Origin: Bacillota bacterium
GTDB lineage: Bacteria > Bacillota > Dehalobacteriia > UBA4068
Length of the DNA: 40,339 bases
Direction: 5' to 3'
Assembly (NCBI GenBank): GCA_030527285.1
Contig: JAUNBC010000010.1
Coordinates: 15,973 to 56,311, forward strand
This document shows positions 8,474-17,760 of this stretch, in pieces; position 1 is the stretch's first letter; each line of letters starts with the position of its first letter. Below the pieces are notes generated by a model. The model was not told where the DNA came from, did no database searches, and saw only the letters and a program-made list of their open reading frames with translations. The translations under genes and the position numbers were made by a program.

Positions 8474-10540
8474 ATGAAAAAACTCCTGCTCGCCTTGACG
8501 CTGGCTCTGCTGCTGGCGCTGACGGCGGCCACGCCGGCTTTAGCCGCCTATGACGTTTGGGACGGCAGCGTAGACAGCTCCTTCGGCGGCGGCAGCGGCG
8601 TCAAGGACGACCCCTATCTGATCAAAAGCGCCGCTCAGCTGGCCTATCTAAGCGCGCAGCTGGAAAACGCCAATATTGCCAATCCCAGCGCCGGCGTTTA
8701 TTACCGGCTGGAATCGACCATAGATCTTGCCGGCGATGAATTTGACTGGACGCCGATCGGCGGCGGCCATCATCCCTTTGCCGGATATTTCGACGGCAAC
8801 GGCTATCTGATCAATTCGCTGGCTATCGACGTCAGCCGGCAGGATCATTTTGCGATCGGCGAGATCTCCGCCTTTGGCCTGTTCGGCGTCAACAACGGCG
8901 AGATCAGCAATGTGCTGCTGCATGGCAGCGTATATCTCGAATACCGTCTGAACAATGCGGAAATATCCGCCGGCCTGATCTGCGGCGTCAATAACGGACA
9001 AATCACGGATTGCGAGGCCAGCGGCGACGTTACGGTGCTGATCGACGGCAGCAAGCTGATTGCGCAATACGGCGGAGGCATAGCCGGACGCGGACGCGGC
9101 ACGCTCGAACATTGCACGCATAGCGGCGCGGTCAGCGTCAGCGCGGCGAACGCCGTCAGCGTGGCCGGCGGTCTGATCGGCCTGAGCGAAGGCAGTATAC
9201 AAAACTGCGCGCATAGCGGCGCGGTCAGCAGCTCCGGCGAGACCTTCGCCTATGCCGGCGGTCTGAGCGGGCGCATCAACGGCGGCGAGGCGCGCAACAG
9301 CTACGCGGCGGGCGCGGTCGAAGCGCAGGCCTTCCGTAAGGCGGCGGCCGGCGGTCTGAGCGGCTATTGCGACGACAGCGAATTTCGCCGCATCACGCTC
9401 GCCAACTGCTATTACCGCGGCAACGGCATTATTGCCGCCGGCGATTACGGCTCTTATGCGGGCGGCTTGAGCGGCTATATCGAATCGGCCAACGGCCTGA
9501 TAAACATCAACCATTGTTATTGGCAGGCGGCGCTGGAATACAAGGCCTTGGGCGGCGAAAGCGCCGGTACCTATACGATCAGCGAATGCAGCGCCTTTAG
9601 CGGAACGGATACGCTGCTCAACACGGTCAGCTTCAGCCGTTACAGCGGCGAGTCGCTGCTGGCGGCGCTCAACGCCTGGGCAACTTTTTACAGTCTGGAC
9701 GCCTGGCATGCCAGCGTCAAGTACAATAACGGCTATCCGCTGCTCGACTTTCAACTGGCTGATTACACCGACATCGACTATATCAAGCTGAATATTCAGC
9801 CCAGCTTCGGCGGGCAGTTGCTGGTCAGCGACGACAGCACGGTGGTGATGCTGGTCGCCGACTCCGGCTTCGTCTTGAAGGAGGTCTTTGTCGACGGCGT
9901 GTCACAGGGCGCAAAGACCAAGCTCCGGTTCAGCAAAAACGGCTACTATACGATAGAAGCAGATTTCGTGCAGCAGGACGCGAGCACATGGAGCAATCCC
10001 TACCGCGATATCTCCGCAGGCGACTGGTACTATTCCTCCGTTGCCTGTATGAGCCGGCTCAAGCTGATGAGCGGTACTGCCACCGACCGTTTTTCCCCGC
10101 AAGCCACGCTATCGCGGGCGATGATGGCGACGATCGTCTGGCGGCTGGCGGGCAGTCCCTTTCAAAGCGGCAGCAACTTTGACGACGTGGCTGAGGGCAG
10201 CTACTATTATCAGGCGGTGCTATGGAGCCAGCGCAACGGTATCGTCAAGGGCTTCGACGAGGCGACCTTCGCCCCCGACGCGGCGGTAACGCGGCAGCAG
10301 CTGGCGCTGTTCCTCTACCGCTATGCTCAATATCTGGAGAAGGACGTATCCGACGGCACGACCGAGCTTGGCGTCTATACCGACGCCGAGCAAATAAACG
10401 ATTATGCGCGTCCGGCGGTGTCGTGGGCGGTAAACCGCGGCCTGCTCGAGGGCGACGGCGGACGGCTGTACCCGCAAGCGACGGCCACGCGCGCTCAGGT
10501 GGCGGCGGTGCTCGACCGCTATCTGAATAATGTGCTATAA
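8474..10540 (+). CDS. Secreted GLUG-repeat protein with three SLH domains
   Basis: The 688-residue protein begins with a clear signal peptide (KK, a long Leu/Ala core, then PALAAYD). A repeat region of GLUG type follows (AGGLIG, AGGLSG, and repeated C-x-HSGAV blocks, roughly residues 100-400), which usually folds as a beta-helix. The C-terminus carries three S-layer homology domains (about 505-688; FRDI-like start YRDISAGDWYY, then FDDVAEGSYYY and YTDAEQINDYA). SLH domains bind pyruvylated secondary wall polymer, so the protein is likely displayed on the cell surface. The ATG at 8474 fits GGAGGTG upstream better than the GTG at 8465. Its ligand is unknown; adhesion or glycan binding is only a guess. 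Confidence 0.9.
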   Translation: MKKLLLALTLALLLALTAATPALAAYDVWDGSVDSSFGGGSGVKDDPYLIKSAAQLAYLSAQLENANIANPSAGVYYRLESTIDLAGDEFDWTPIGGGHHPFAGYFDGNGYLINSLAIDVSRQDHFAIGEISAFGLFGVNNGEISNVLLHGSVYLEYRLNNAEISAGLICGVNNGQITDCEASGDVTVLIDGSKLIAQYGGGIAGRGRGTLEHCTHSGAVSVSAANAVSVAGGLIGLSEGSIQNCAHSGAVSSSGETFAYAGGLSGRINGGEARNSYAAGAVEAQAFRKAAAGGLSGYCDDSEFRRITLANCYYRGNGIIAAGDYGSYAGGLSGYIESANGLININHCYWQAALEYKALGGESAGTYTISECSAFSGTDTLLNTVSFSRYSGESLLAALNAWATFYSLDAWHASVKYNNGYPLLDFQLADYTDIDYIKLNIQPSFGGQLLVSDDSTVVMLVADSGFVLKEVFVDGVSQGAKTKLRFSKNGYYTIEADFVQQDASTWSNPYRDISAGDWYYSSVACMSRLKLMSGTATDRFSPQATLSRAMMATIVWRLAGSPFQSGSNFDDVAEGSYYYQAVLWSQRNGIVKGFDEATFAPDAAVTRQQLALFLYRYAQYLEKDVSDGTTELGVYTDAEQINDYARPAVSWAVNRGLLEGDGGRLYPQATATRAQVAAVLDRYLNNVL

Positions 10541-10619
10541 CGCGGTACTGTCCCAAAACCCGCGCCGCCCCCGGCGCTTTCGGCTTGCGCGCGCCGTTTA
10601 TGTACGCGCCGGCTAAACA

Positions 10620-10649
10620 GACATATTGAGTCTAACGCCCCCATACACT
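10620..10649 (+). promoter_or_regulatory. Sigma-E-type promoter of yqfC operon
   Basis: The -35 ACATATT (10621-10627) matches sigma-E KMATATT at six of seven positions. The -10 CATACACT (10642-10649) matches CATACAnT fully, and the spacer is 14 nt. The predicted start near 10656 leaves a short leader with GGGGGTG as ribosome-binding site. In Bacillus subtilis yqfD and neighbours belong to the mother-cell sigma-E set, which supports the call. Confidence 0.7.
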
Positions 10650-10670
10650 GTGTATGGGGGTGTGTTTGAG

Positions 10671-10985
10671 ATGAAAAAAAATATACGGCAGGCGGCGGCG
10701 CAGCTGTTGGAGATACCCGCCGATATCGCCTGCGGTTCGCTGCGCATCACTTTGCTCGGACGGCAGCTGCTGCGCGCTGAAAATCACCGCGGCATCATCA
10801 GCTACGATCCGGCGCGCATCTCTTTCGCCGCCGTCGAGGGCGACGTGCATATTTACGGCAGCGAGCTCAATTTGGCGGCGTTGGACGGCGGCGCTCTGGC
10901 GGTAGACGGCGAGATACAGCGTATCATCTTCGGCGCGCTCGATGACAGCGGCGCGGCAGACGGCGGTGACGGCGATGAAGAATGA
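10671..10985 (+). CDS. yqfC: Sporulation protein YqfC
   Basis: The 104-residue protein belongs to the YabP/YqfC family: ITLLGRQLLRAENHRGIISYDPARI followed by short beta-strand repeats of the type V-x-I-x-G. Members are made in the mother cell and are linked to spore coat and envelope formation, but their biochemical role is unclear. I chose the ATG at 10671, 8 nt after GGGGGTG; the ATG at 10626 lies upstream of the predicted transcription start. The 3' end overlaps yqfD by 11 nt, implying translational coupling. Confidence 0.88.
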   Translation: MKKNIRQAAAQLLEIPADIACGSLRITLLGRQLLRAENHRGIISYDPARISFAAVEGDVHIYGSELNLAALDGGALAVDGEIQRIIFGALDDSGAADGGDGDEE

Positions 10986-12156
10986 GCTGCTGCGCCGCAT
11001 GCGCGGTGAATTGGAGATCGAGATCAGCGGCGAGCTGCCGCAGCGCCTGCTCAATTTAGCGCAGCGTCAGGGGCTGATCTTTCGCGATATCCGCTTCGTC
11101 AGCAGCGAGCGCTTGCGCGCGCGCATCGCGCTGGCCGACGTTTACCGCCTGCGCCCGCTGATGCGTCCCTGCCGCTGCCGGCTGCGCATCTGCCGCCGCA
11201 TCGGCCTGCCGTTTACTCTGGCGTTTCTGCGCCGCCGTCCGCTGCTGCCGCTGGGCGCGCTCTTGGCGATAGGGCTGCTGGTCTTCGTCAACTCGCTGAT
11301 CTTTGAGATCGAGGTCGGCGGGCCGTATCCGCTCTCCGAACAGCGCGTGGCGCAGATATTGCAGCTGGCCGAGCAGCAGGGGCTGAAAAGCGGCGCTTGC
11401 GTATGGCGGCTGGATCTGCAGCAGATCGAGCGGCAGATAGCGGATAACGCGGCGCAAATATCCTTTGCCGAGATCTACCGGTGCGGCAACAACGTCTATA
11501 TCGAGGTCGTCGAGCGCGACGGCCTCAGCGCCGACGAGCAGCCGTTACCGGCCGGCGATATCGTCGCCGCCTGCGACGGCCTGATCATCGACGTGCTGGT
11601 GCGGCAGGGTACGGCGGCGGTACAAAGCGGCGACGCGGTGACTGCCGGCCAGGTGTTGATCTACGGCTATCAGGGTCAGAGGCGGCTCGCCGCCTCCGGC
11701 ATCGTCAACGCCGAGGTCTATGGCCGCGGCTACGGCGAATGCGCTCTTAGCGGCACAGCCGAGCGTTACACCGGACGCAGCTGTAAAAATCTGGCTGTAC
11801 GAGTCAATGACGGCGCGCTGCTGCTGATAGCGGGCGCTGATCCCGCGCCTTATCAGCTATATGACACGGAGCGCCGCTCCCGCCGGCTGAGCTTAGGCAG
11901 GAATAAACCCCTGTCTGTCGAATTTGTAGTTAGTAAAATTTGCGAAAAAGAGCAATATACGCTCAGGCGCAGCGCCGACGAGGCAGCCGCTATCGCCGCC
12001 GAAGCCGCGACCGCCGCCGCTCGCGCGGCCCTGCCCGAGCAGGCTAATCTCAGCGATACCCAGCTCACGGAAATTCTACTTGAGGACGATCTGCGGCGTA
12101 TGCAGGCCGTGCTTACCGCCACCGCCGAGATCGGCGTATTTCGGGCGGCGGAATAA
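10975..12156 (+). CDS. yqfD: Sporulation protein YqfD
   Basis: The 393-residue protein has an N-terminal cytosolic segment of about 80 residues, one strong membrane helix (LLPLGALLAIGLLVFVNSLIF), and a long extracytoplasmic domain with the VTxGxVLIYG-type motif (AVTAGQVLIYGY). This is the layout of the YqfD family, membrane proteins needed for efficient sporulation in B. subtilis. The C-terminal 50 residues are Ala/Glu-rich, longer than in Bacillus. I chose the ATG at 10975, inside the end of yqfC; the residues from there (MKNELLRRMRGELEIEI) align with the Bacillus start. Confidence 0.88.
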   Translation: MKNELLRRMRGELEIEISGELPQRLLNLAQRQGLIFRDIRFVSSERLRARIALADVYRLRPLMRPCRCRLRICRRIGLPFTLAFLRRRPLLPLGALLAIGLLVFVNSLIFEIEVGGPYPLSEQRVAQILQLAEQQGLKSGACVWRLDLQQIERQIADNAAQISFAEIYRCGNNVYIEVVERDGLSADEQPLPAGDIVAACDGLIIDVLVRQGTAAVQSGDAVTAGQVLIYGYQGQRRLAASGIVNAEVYGRGYGECALSGTAERYTGRSCKNLAVRVNDGALLLIAGADPAPYQLYDTERRSRRLSLGRNKPLSVEFVVSKICEKEQYTLRRSADEAAAIAAEAATAAARAALPEQANLSDTQLTEILLEDDLRRMQAVLTATAEIGVFRAAE

Positions 12157-12170
12157 ACGGAGGTGCGCCA

Positions 12171-13118
12171 TTGGCGGAAATACAAATATCGCTCGGCGAT
12201 AATGCACAGGCAGCGGAAATACTCGGCTATCAGGACAAGTATCTGCGGCGGCTGCAAGAGGCGCTCAAAGCGGATATACACGCGCGCGGCGGCGAGCTGA
12301 CGGTCAGCGGCGAGCAGCGCGAGGTGGACAAGGCCGAGCGGGTGATCGAGCATTTGCGCACCTTGGCCAAAAGCGGCGTGATCATCAATACGCTGACCGT
12401 CAATTATGCGCTGGCCGCCTGCGAGGAGGACGACCCTCAGGTCGCGGCCAAGCTTACCGAGACTATATACACCACGCCGCGCGGACGGGCGATCAAGCCC
12501 AAGAGCTTCGGCCAATGGCAGTATTTACAGGCCATCGACAAGCATGATCTGGTCTTTTCCATCGGTCCGGCGGGTACCGGCAAGACCTATCTGGCGGTGA
12601 TCAAGGCCGTGCTGGCGCTGCGTCAGCGGCGCGTGCAAAAGCTGGTGCTGGCGCGTCCGGCGGTGGAAGCCGGCGAGAAGCTGGGCTTCCTGCCCGGAGA
12701 TCTGGCGGACAAGGTCAACCCCTATCTGCGGCCGGTATATGACGCGCTGAACGACATACTGGGACTGGAGACCGCCGCCAAATACGTGGAGCGCGGCATC
12801 ATTGAGGTCGTACCGCTGGCTTATATGCGCGGGCGCACGCTCGACGACGCCTTTATCATCCTTGACGAGGCGCAAAATACCACGCCGCAGCAAATGAAGA
12901 TGTTTCTCACCCGCTTCGGGCAGGGCTCGCGCGCGGTGATCACCGGCGATATTACGCAGATCGACCTGCCGCCCGGACAGACCTCGGGGCTGATCGAGGC
13001 CGAACGGCGGCTGCGCGATATAGAAGATATCGCCTTTTGCTATCTGAGCCGCGCCGACGTGGTGCGGCATCCGCTGGTGCAAAAGATCATCGAGGCCTAT
13101 GAGAAGAAATGGGTATAA
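12171..13118 (+). CDS. phoH: PhoH-family ATPase
   Basis: This 315-residue protein is a PhoH-like P-loop ATPase, a family linked to RNA metabolism and found beside ybeY in most bacteria. An N-terminal KH-like segment (about residues 25-75) precedes Walker A GPAGTGKT (132-139) and Walker B DEAQ (232-235), followed by TPQQMKMFLTR. It starts at a TTG at 12171 with GGAGGTG six bases upstream. It lies 14 nt after yqfD and 45 nt before pgpH in the operon. Confidence 0.94.
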   Translation: MAEIQISLGDNAQAAEILGYQDKYLRRLQEALKADIHARGGELTVSGEQREVDKAERVIEHLRTLAKSGVIINTLTVNYALAACEEDDPQVAAKLTETIYTTPRGRAIKPKSFGQWQYLQAIDKHDLVFSIGPAGTGKTYLAVIKAVLALRQRRVQKLVLARPAVEAGEKLGFLPGDLADKVNPYLRPVYDALNDILGLETAAKYVERGIIEVVPLAYMRGRTLDDAFIILDEAQNTTPQQMKMFLTRFGQGSRAVITGDITQIDLPPGQTSGLIEAERRLRDIEDIAFCYLSRADVVRHPLVQKIIEAYEKKWV

Positions 13119-13163
13119 TGACCGCCGTTTTTCGGGCAAGCGGATAAACAGAAAGAGGCTGAA

Positions 13164-15368
13164 ATGGCTAATAAAAACGCAAAAAAACGCGATAAACGCA
13201 AGCGGGAGAACCGCCTGCAAAGGCTGCTGATCTTTCTGCTGCTGGCGCTGGCGACCTTCGGCATATTATCTTTAGATTTGACGCCGCAGCAGGTGCATTT
13301 GACCGTCAACGAGATCGCCGGCGAGGATATATATTATACCGGCGCTACCACCGCCTATGCCAGCGAACTGGCGACCACCGAGGCCAAGGCGGCGGCGGCG
13401 GACGCGGTATCCGCCATCTACGTGGTGGACGAGGCGGTGACGGCAAATCTGCTGCAACAGCTGACGGACTATTTTGCCGCCATCGACGAGCTGAATATCC
13501 GCTACGCCACCGACGAGACCTATGAATCGGCGCAATATCTGGAGGATGCGCGCGCCGTGTTGCCCGGCGAATACAGCGACGAGGTGCTGCGCAGCCTGCG
13601 CGATCTGGACAGCGCGCAATTGTTTACGCTGCGTGACAGCTTCGGCGATATGCTGGCCGATATTTACAACAGCGGCGTGGCTGCCGACGGCATCGACGCC
13701 GCCCGCTCGCAGCTGGCAATGCTGATTGGCGCGTCAACGATCACCGGCGACAGCGAGGTTTTTCTCAAAACGCTGCTGGACGGTATGACGCTGCCCTTTA
13801 ACCAGGCCTATGACGCGATGGCTCATGCCGCCGCCATCGAAGAAGCGATGGAAGCGGTGCTGCCGGTGATGGTGACAGTACAATCGGGGCAAAAGCTGGT
13901 ATCGCGCGGCTCGGAGATCACCGAGGAACAGATAGAAATGCTCGAAGCGGTAGGTATGCAGCGCAACAGCCCGATGTACGCCCCGTATATCGGGCTGTTG
14001 CTGCTGATCATCGGCTGCTATACGCTGCTCTATTTGTACCTGCGCTTTTATCAGCCGCAGATCTACAAAAAACGCTCGCTGCTGTGGCTGCTGCTGGTGA
14101 TCACCGTGGCGATACTGCTGCTATGCAAACTGCTGTCGCTGATCACCATATCCGGCGAAGCCGCGCTGTCGCTGCGTATCGGCTATCTGCTGCCGGTGGC
14201 GGCGGCGGCGATATTGCTGTCGGTGCTGCTCAACCGCGATACCGCGCTGTTCGTCAATTTTCTGCTCGCGATATTCGTCGGTGTGATCATGTCCGGCGAG
14301 CTGGCCTATACGCTGGCCGCGTTATGCGGCGGCGCGGCGGCGGCGATCACCGCCTCGCAGCTGAGCCAGCGCAGCCAATTCGTCTCCGCCAGCGTCTATA
14401 TCGCTCTGGCCAATCTGCTGGCGATCGGCGCTTACGGCCTGCTGTTCTCCGAGAACTACATGCATATCGGCGTGGGTATGCTGTTCGGCGCGGGCAACGG
14501 GCTGTTCTCGGCGATACTGGCCATGGGCTTACTGCCATTTTTGGAAAGCGCCTTCGGCATCACCACGGTCATACGCCTGCTGGAGCTGTCCAACTCCAAT
14601 CATCCGCTGCTCAAACGGCTGATGATGGAAGCCCCCGGCACCTATAATCACAGCATCCTCGTCGGCAATCTGGCTGAGGCGGCGGCCGACGCTATCGGCG
14701 CGGACGCGCTGAAGGTGCGCGTCGCTTCTTATTACCACGATATCGGCAAGCTCAAACGCCCCTATTTCTATATCGAGAATCAGCGCCCCGGCGAAAATCC
14801 CCATGACAAGCTGCAACCGGCGCTGTCGGCAATGATCATTACCTCGCATACCACCGAGGGCGCCAAGCTGCTGCGCGACGACAAATTCCCCGAAGAGATC
14901 ATCGACATCGTCGAGCAGCATCATGGCAACAGCGTACTCAGCTATTTCTATGACAAGGCCAAAAAGCAGGCTCTGGCGCCGGAGGACGTGCGCGCCGACG
15001 ATTACCGCTACAAGGGACGCATCCCGCAGACCAAGGAAGCGGCGCTGGTGATGCTGGCCGACGGCGTACAGGCGGCGGTGCAGGCGGTGATCAACGACAA
15101 CAAATACGGCATCGAGGAAACGGTACGCGAGCTGATACGCCGGCGCATGGATGAAGGGCAATTACAGGAATGCCCGCTTACCTTCAAGGATATCGACGCG
15201 ATCATTCAGAGCTTCCTGATGGTGTTGAGCGGCATGAATCACAGCCGCATCCAGTACCCGGAACAAATGCTCAAGGACAAGGAGGAGTCGGCGCAAGCCG
15301 CGGGAGCATACGATGACAAAAGCCTTACCGCCCAAGCTCAGCTACCTGAATCAGCAACGGACGCATAA
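13164..15368 (+). CDS. pgpH: 7TM-HD phosphodiesterase, PgpH/YqfF type
   Basis: The 734-residue protein has an N-terminal membrane helix, an extracytoplasmic 7TMR-HDED region (about residues 40-270), seven membrane helices (about 274-460) and a cytosolic HD domain. The metal-binding residues H496 (in GTYNHS) and H525-D526 (in YYHDIGK) are intact. Characterised PgpH proteins hydrolyse cyclic di-AMP, the second messenger that controls potassium and osmotic balance. The family and operon place are as in other Firmicutes (yqfF). The 3' end overlaps ybeY by 56 nt. Confidence 0.93.
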   Translation: MANKNAKKRDKRKRENRLQRLLIFLLLALATFGILSLDLTPQQVHLTVNEIAGEDIYYTGATTAYASELATTEAKAAAADAVSAIYVVDEAVTANLLQQLTDYFAAIDELNIRYATDETYESAQYLEDARAVLPGEYSDEVLRSLRDLDSAQLFTLRDSFGDMLADIYNSGVAADGIDAARSQLAMLIGASTITGDSEVFLKTLLDGMTLPFNQAYDAMAHAAAIEEAMEAVLPVMVTVQSGQKLVSRGSEITEEQIEMLEAVGMQRNSPMYAPYIGLLLLIIGCYTLLYLYLRFYQPQIYKKRSLLWLLLVITVAILLLCKLLSLITISGEAALSLRIGYLLPVAAAAILLSVLLNRDTALFVNFLLAIFVGVIMSGELAYTLAALCGGAAAAITASQLSQRSQFVSASVYIALANLLAIGAYGLLFSENYMHIGVGMLFGAGNGLFSAILAMGLLPFLESAFGITTVIRLLELSNSNHPLLKRLMMEAPGTYNHSILVGNLAEAAADAIGADALKVRVASYYHDIGKLKRPYFYIENQRPGENPHDKLQPALSAMIITSHTTEGAKLLRDDKFPEEIIDIVEQHHGNSVLSYFYDKAKKQALAPEDVRADDYRYKGRIPQTKEAALVMLADGVQAAVQAVINDNKYGIEETVRELIRRRMDEGQLQECPLTFKDIDAIIQSFLMVLSGMNHSRIQYPEQMLKDKEESAQAAGAYDDKSLTAQAQLPESATDA

Positions 15369-15795
15369 AATTAGTCCGGCGCTCAGGGCGCTGTTTCGCC
15401 GCGCCGCCGCCTGTACGCTGCAAGCGGCGGAGCTGACGCAGCCGGCGGAGATATCGCTGACCATCGTCGATAATGACGAGATACAGCGGCTCAACCGCGA
15501 ATATCGCGGCGCCGACGCGCCCACCGATGTGCTGTCCTTCGCCATGAGCGAGGGCGAACCGCTCCCGGTTGCCGCGGGACAGCCATTGCTTTTGGGCGAT
15601 ATCATCATCTCGGCGGAGCGCGCGGCGGCGCAAGCCGAGGAATACGGTCACAGTTTTGAGCGCGAAAGCGTGTTTTTATTTGTGCATGGCCTGCTGCATC
15701 TGCTCGGCTACGATCATACGCGCGGCGTAAATGAAGAGCGCGAAATGTTCGCCCTGCAAGAGCGGGTGCTGAACGAATTACAACTCTGGAGGTAA
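15313..15795 (+). CDS. ybeY: Endoribonuclease YbeY
   Basis: YbeY is a zinc-dependent endoribonuclease for 16S rRNA 3'-end maturation and ribosome quality control. The 160-residue protein carries the metal motif H125-x3-H129-x5-H135 (HGLLHLLGYDH) and the family segment TDVLSFAM. The start at 15313 has GGGAG six bases upstream and lies 56 nt inside pgpH. The first 25 residues are not conserved, so a later start cannot be excluded, although no better ribosome-binding site is seen. Confidence 0.95.
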   Translation: MTKALPPKLSYLNQQRTHKISPALRALFRRAAACTLQAAELTQPAEISLTIVDNDEIQRLNREYRGADAPTDVLSFAMSEGEPLPVAAGQPLLLGDIIISAERAAAQAEEYGHSFERESVFLFVHGLLHLLGYDHTRGVNEEREMFALQERVLNELQLWR

Positions 15796-15798
15796 ACA

Positions 15799-16833
15799 AT
15801 GAAAAGAACTGTATATCTGTTACTGCTGCTGCTGTCGGCGATGCTGCTGCTGCTCGGCGCCTGCGCCGCGGCGGAGGAGCCGTCGCCCGAATTGGCAGAA
15901 TACGTAGAGCCGGAGCCGGTGATCGTCGCCTACAATCCGCTGACCAACGTCGGCATGGATCGCGAGGTGCAGGCACGGCTGTTATGCGTTTCCATAGACA
16001 ATAACCCCGAGGCGCGGATGCACAGCGGCATTTCCAAGGCGGATCTACTCTATGAGCTGCCCGCCGAGGGCGGCATCCCGCGCATCGTCGCCGTGTTCTA
16101 TTCGCAGCCCGCGGATATGATCGGGCCGGTGCGCTCCTCCCGCCCCTATATCATCGACGTGGCGCGCGGCTTGGACGGGCTGTTCGTCCATTGCGGATGG
16201 AGCGAGGATGCGCGTCTGTATCTGCAATCGGGCGTAGTCGATTATCTGAATGAGCTGACCTATTCAGATTATTTCTGGCGCGATTCGCGCCGCGATATGC
16301 CGCATAATCTCTACACCTCTACCAGCGATATTTATAACTATCTGCAAAGCTATGAGCTGCGGCGCGTGCAGGAGGTACGCCCCTTAGTCTTCCGTGAGGA
16401 CGGCGAGCCCCTGGGCGGCGTGGAGACCGGCACGGATATTTACGTCACCTATGATTATGCCGACAACTACTATCAGTATATACCCGAGGAAGGGCTGTAT
16501 TACCGCTATATCGACGGCGAACCGCATATGGATATCGCCTATAACAAACAGATCGCCGTCGCCAATATCATCATCCAGAAGGTCAGCTCCACGGTCTTAG
16601 ACAGCGAGGGGCGGCTGCACATCGACATGACCGCCGGCGGCGAGGCGATATTGCTATCGGGCGGGCAGATGCTCGAAGGCAGTTGGTCGCGCGCCGATCT
16701 GGACAGCGAGACCATTTTCACCGACAGCGAGGGCAATGAATTCGCGCTGGCTACCGGGCTGACCTTTATCCAGATCTGCGATCAGCACGTGGAAATCGAC
16801 GTCCCGCTGATCGACGGCGCAGCGGCGGAATAA
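15799..16833 (+). CDS. DUF3048 lipoprotein
   Basis: The 344-residue protein has a lipoprotein signal peptide with lipobox LLGAC (Cys22), so it should be exported and anchored to the membrane outer face. The mature part is a DUF3048 domain pair (YerB type), recognisable from NNPEARMHSGISKADLLYELPAEGGIPR and IGPVRSSRPYIIDVA. Molecular function is unknown for the family. GGAGG lies well before the ATG, and the gene is 3 nt from ybeY and 3 nt from era. In many Firmicutes dgkA and cdd occupy this spot between ybeY and era. Confidence 0.9.
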   Translation: MKRTVYLLLLLLSAMLLLLGACAAAEEPSPELAEYVEPEPVIVAYNPLTNVGMDREVQARLLCVSIDNNPEARMHSGISKADLLYELPAEGGIPRIVAVFYSQPADMIGPVRSSRPYIIDVARGLDGLFVHCGWSEDARLYLQSGVVDYLNELTYSDYFWRDSRRDMPHNLYTSTSDIYNYLQSYELRRVQEVRPLVFREDGEPLGGVETGTDIYVTYDYADNYYQYIPEEGLYYRYIDGEPHMDIAYNKQIAVANIIIQKVSSTVLDSEGRLHIDMTAGGEAILLSGGQMLEGSWSRADLDSETIFTDSEGNEFALATGLTFIQICDQHVEIDVPLIDGAAAE

Positions 16834-16836
16834 ACG

Positions 16837-17742
16837 ATGAGCGCGCAGCAGGATTTTCGCTCCGGCTTCCTCACGCTGCTCGGCCGGCCCAATTCCGGCA
16901 AGAGCACGCTGCTCAATCAACTGGTGGGCGAGAAGGTAGCCATCGTCTCGGATAAGCCGCAGACGACGCGCAACTCGATACGCGGCGTATATACCGACGA
17001 ACGGATGCAGGCTGTATTCATCGACACGCCCGGCGTCCATAAGCCTAAGTACAAGCTCGGCAAACGCATGATGGACGAGGTCAACGAATCATTGGGCGGC
17101 GGCGATATACTGCTGTATCTGGTAGACAGCGCCGAGCGCTTTGGCGCAGGCGAGGAGTATATCATCAAACTGCTGCAAAAGCACAACAAACCGTGCTTTT
17201 TGCTGCTGAATAAAATTGACCTGCTAAAAAAAGACCAGCTGTTACCGCTGATGCAATTCTACGCGGAGCGCGGCGATTTTGCCGAGATCCTGCCGGTATC
17301 GGCGCTGACCGGCGAAGGCCGCCAAACGCTGCTCGATCTGATCTACAACTATCTCAAACAGGGGCCGGCTTATTTTCCCGCCGACATGATCTCCGATATG
17401 CCGGATAATTTCCTGATCGCCGAGCTGATACGCGAGCAGGTGCTGCTCCGTACCAGCGAGGAGATACCGCATTCGGTGGCGGTGACGGTGACGGCGATCG
17501 AGGAACGCGAGGACGGCCTGCTGTTCATCGAGGCCAATATCTACGTCGAGCGCGACAGTCAAAAGGGCGTGCTGATCGGCAAGGGCGGCTCGATGCTCAA
17601 ACAGATCGGCCAGGCGGCGCGCCTCGGCGTTGAGGAGATATTCGGCTGCCGCGTCTATTTGCAGCTGCGCGTGCGCGCGCGCAAGGATTGGCGCAATAAT
17701 GAAGGGCTGCTGCGCGATTGGATAGATCTGGATCGCGAATAG
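16837..17742 (+). CDS. era: GTPase Era
   Basis: Era binds the 3' end of 16S rRNA and guides 30S subunit assembly. The 301-residue protein has G1 GRPNSGKS (16-23), G3 DTPG (63-66), G4 NKID (125-128) and a C-terminal KH domain with GKGGSMLKQIG. Length is typical. The ATG is 3 nt after the lipoprotein stop and has only a weak ribosome-binding site, so translation is probably coupled. recO follows after 18 nt. Confidence 0.97.
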   Translation: MSAQQDFRSGFLTLLGRPNSGKSTLLNQLVGEKVAIVSDKPQTTRNSIRGVYTDERMQAVFIDTPGVHKPKYKLGKRMMDEVNESLGGGDILLYLVDSAERFGAGEEYIIKLLQKHNKPCFLLLNKIDLLKKDQLLPLMQFYAERGDFAEILPVSALTGEGRQTLLDLIYNYLKQGPAYFPADMISDMPDNFLIAELIREQVLLRTSEEIPHSVAVTVTAIEEREDGLLFIEANIYVERDSQKGVLIGKGGSMLKQIGQAARLGVEEIFGCRVYLQLRVRARKDWRNNEGLLRDWIDLDRE

Positions 17743-17760
17743 CGGCTATCGGGGTGGACA

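Noticed and set aside
8648..9754. A 368-codon open frame antisense to the GLUG/SLH gene
   Set aside because: It is a shadow of the repeat region; the sense protein has a signal peptide, repeats and SLH domains.
10638..10660. Hairpin before yqfC as a terminator or riboswitch
   Set aside because: No T run follows. The arm contains a sigma-E -10 box and the predicted transcript begins after most of it, so it is listed with the promoter instead.
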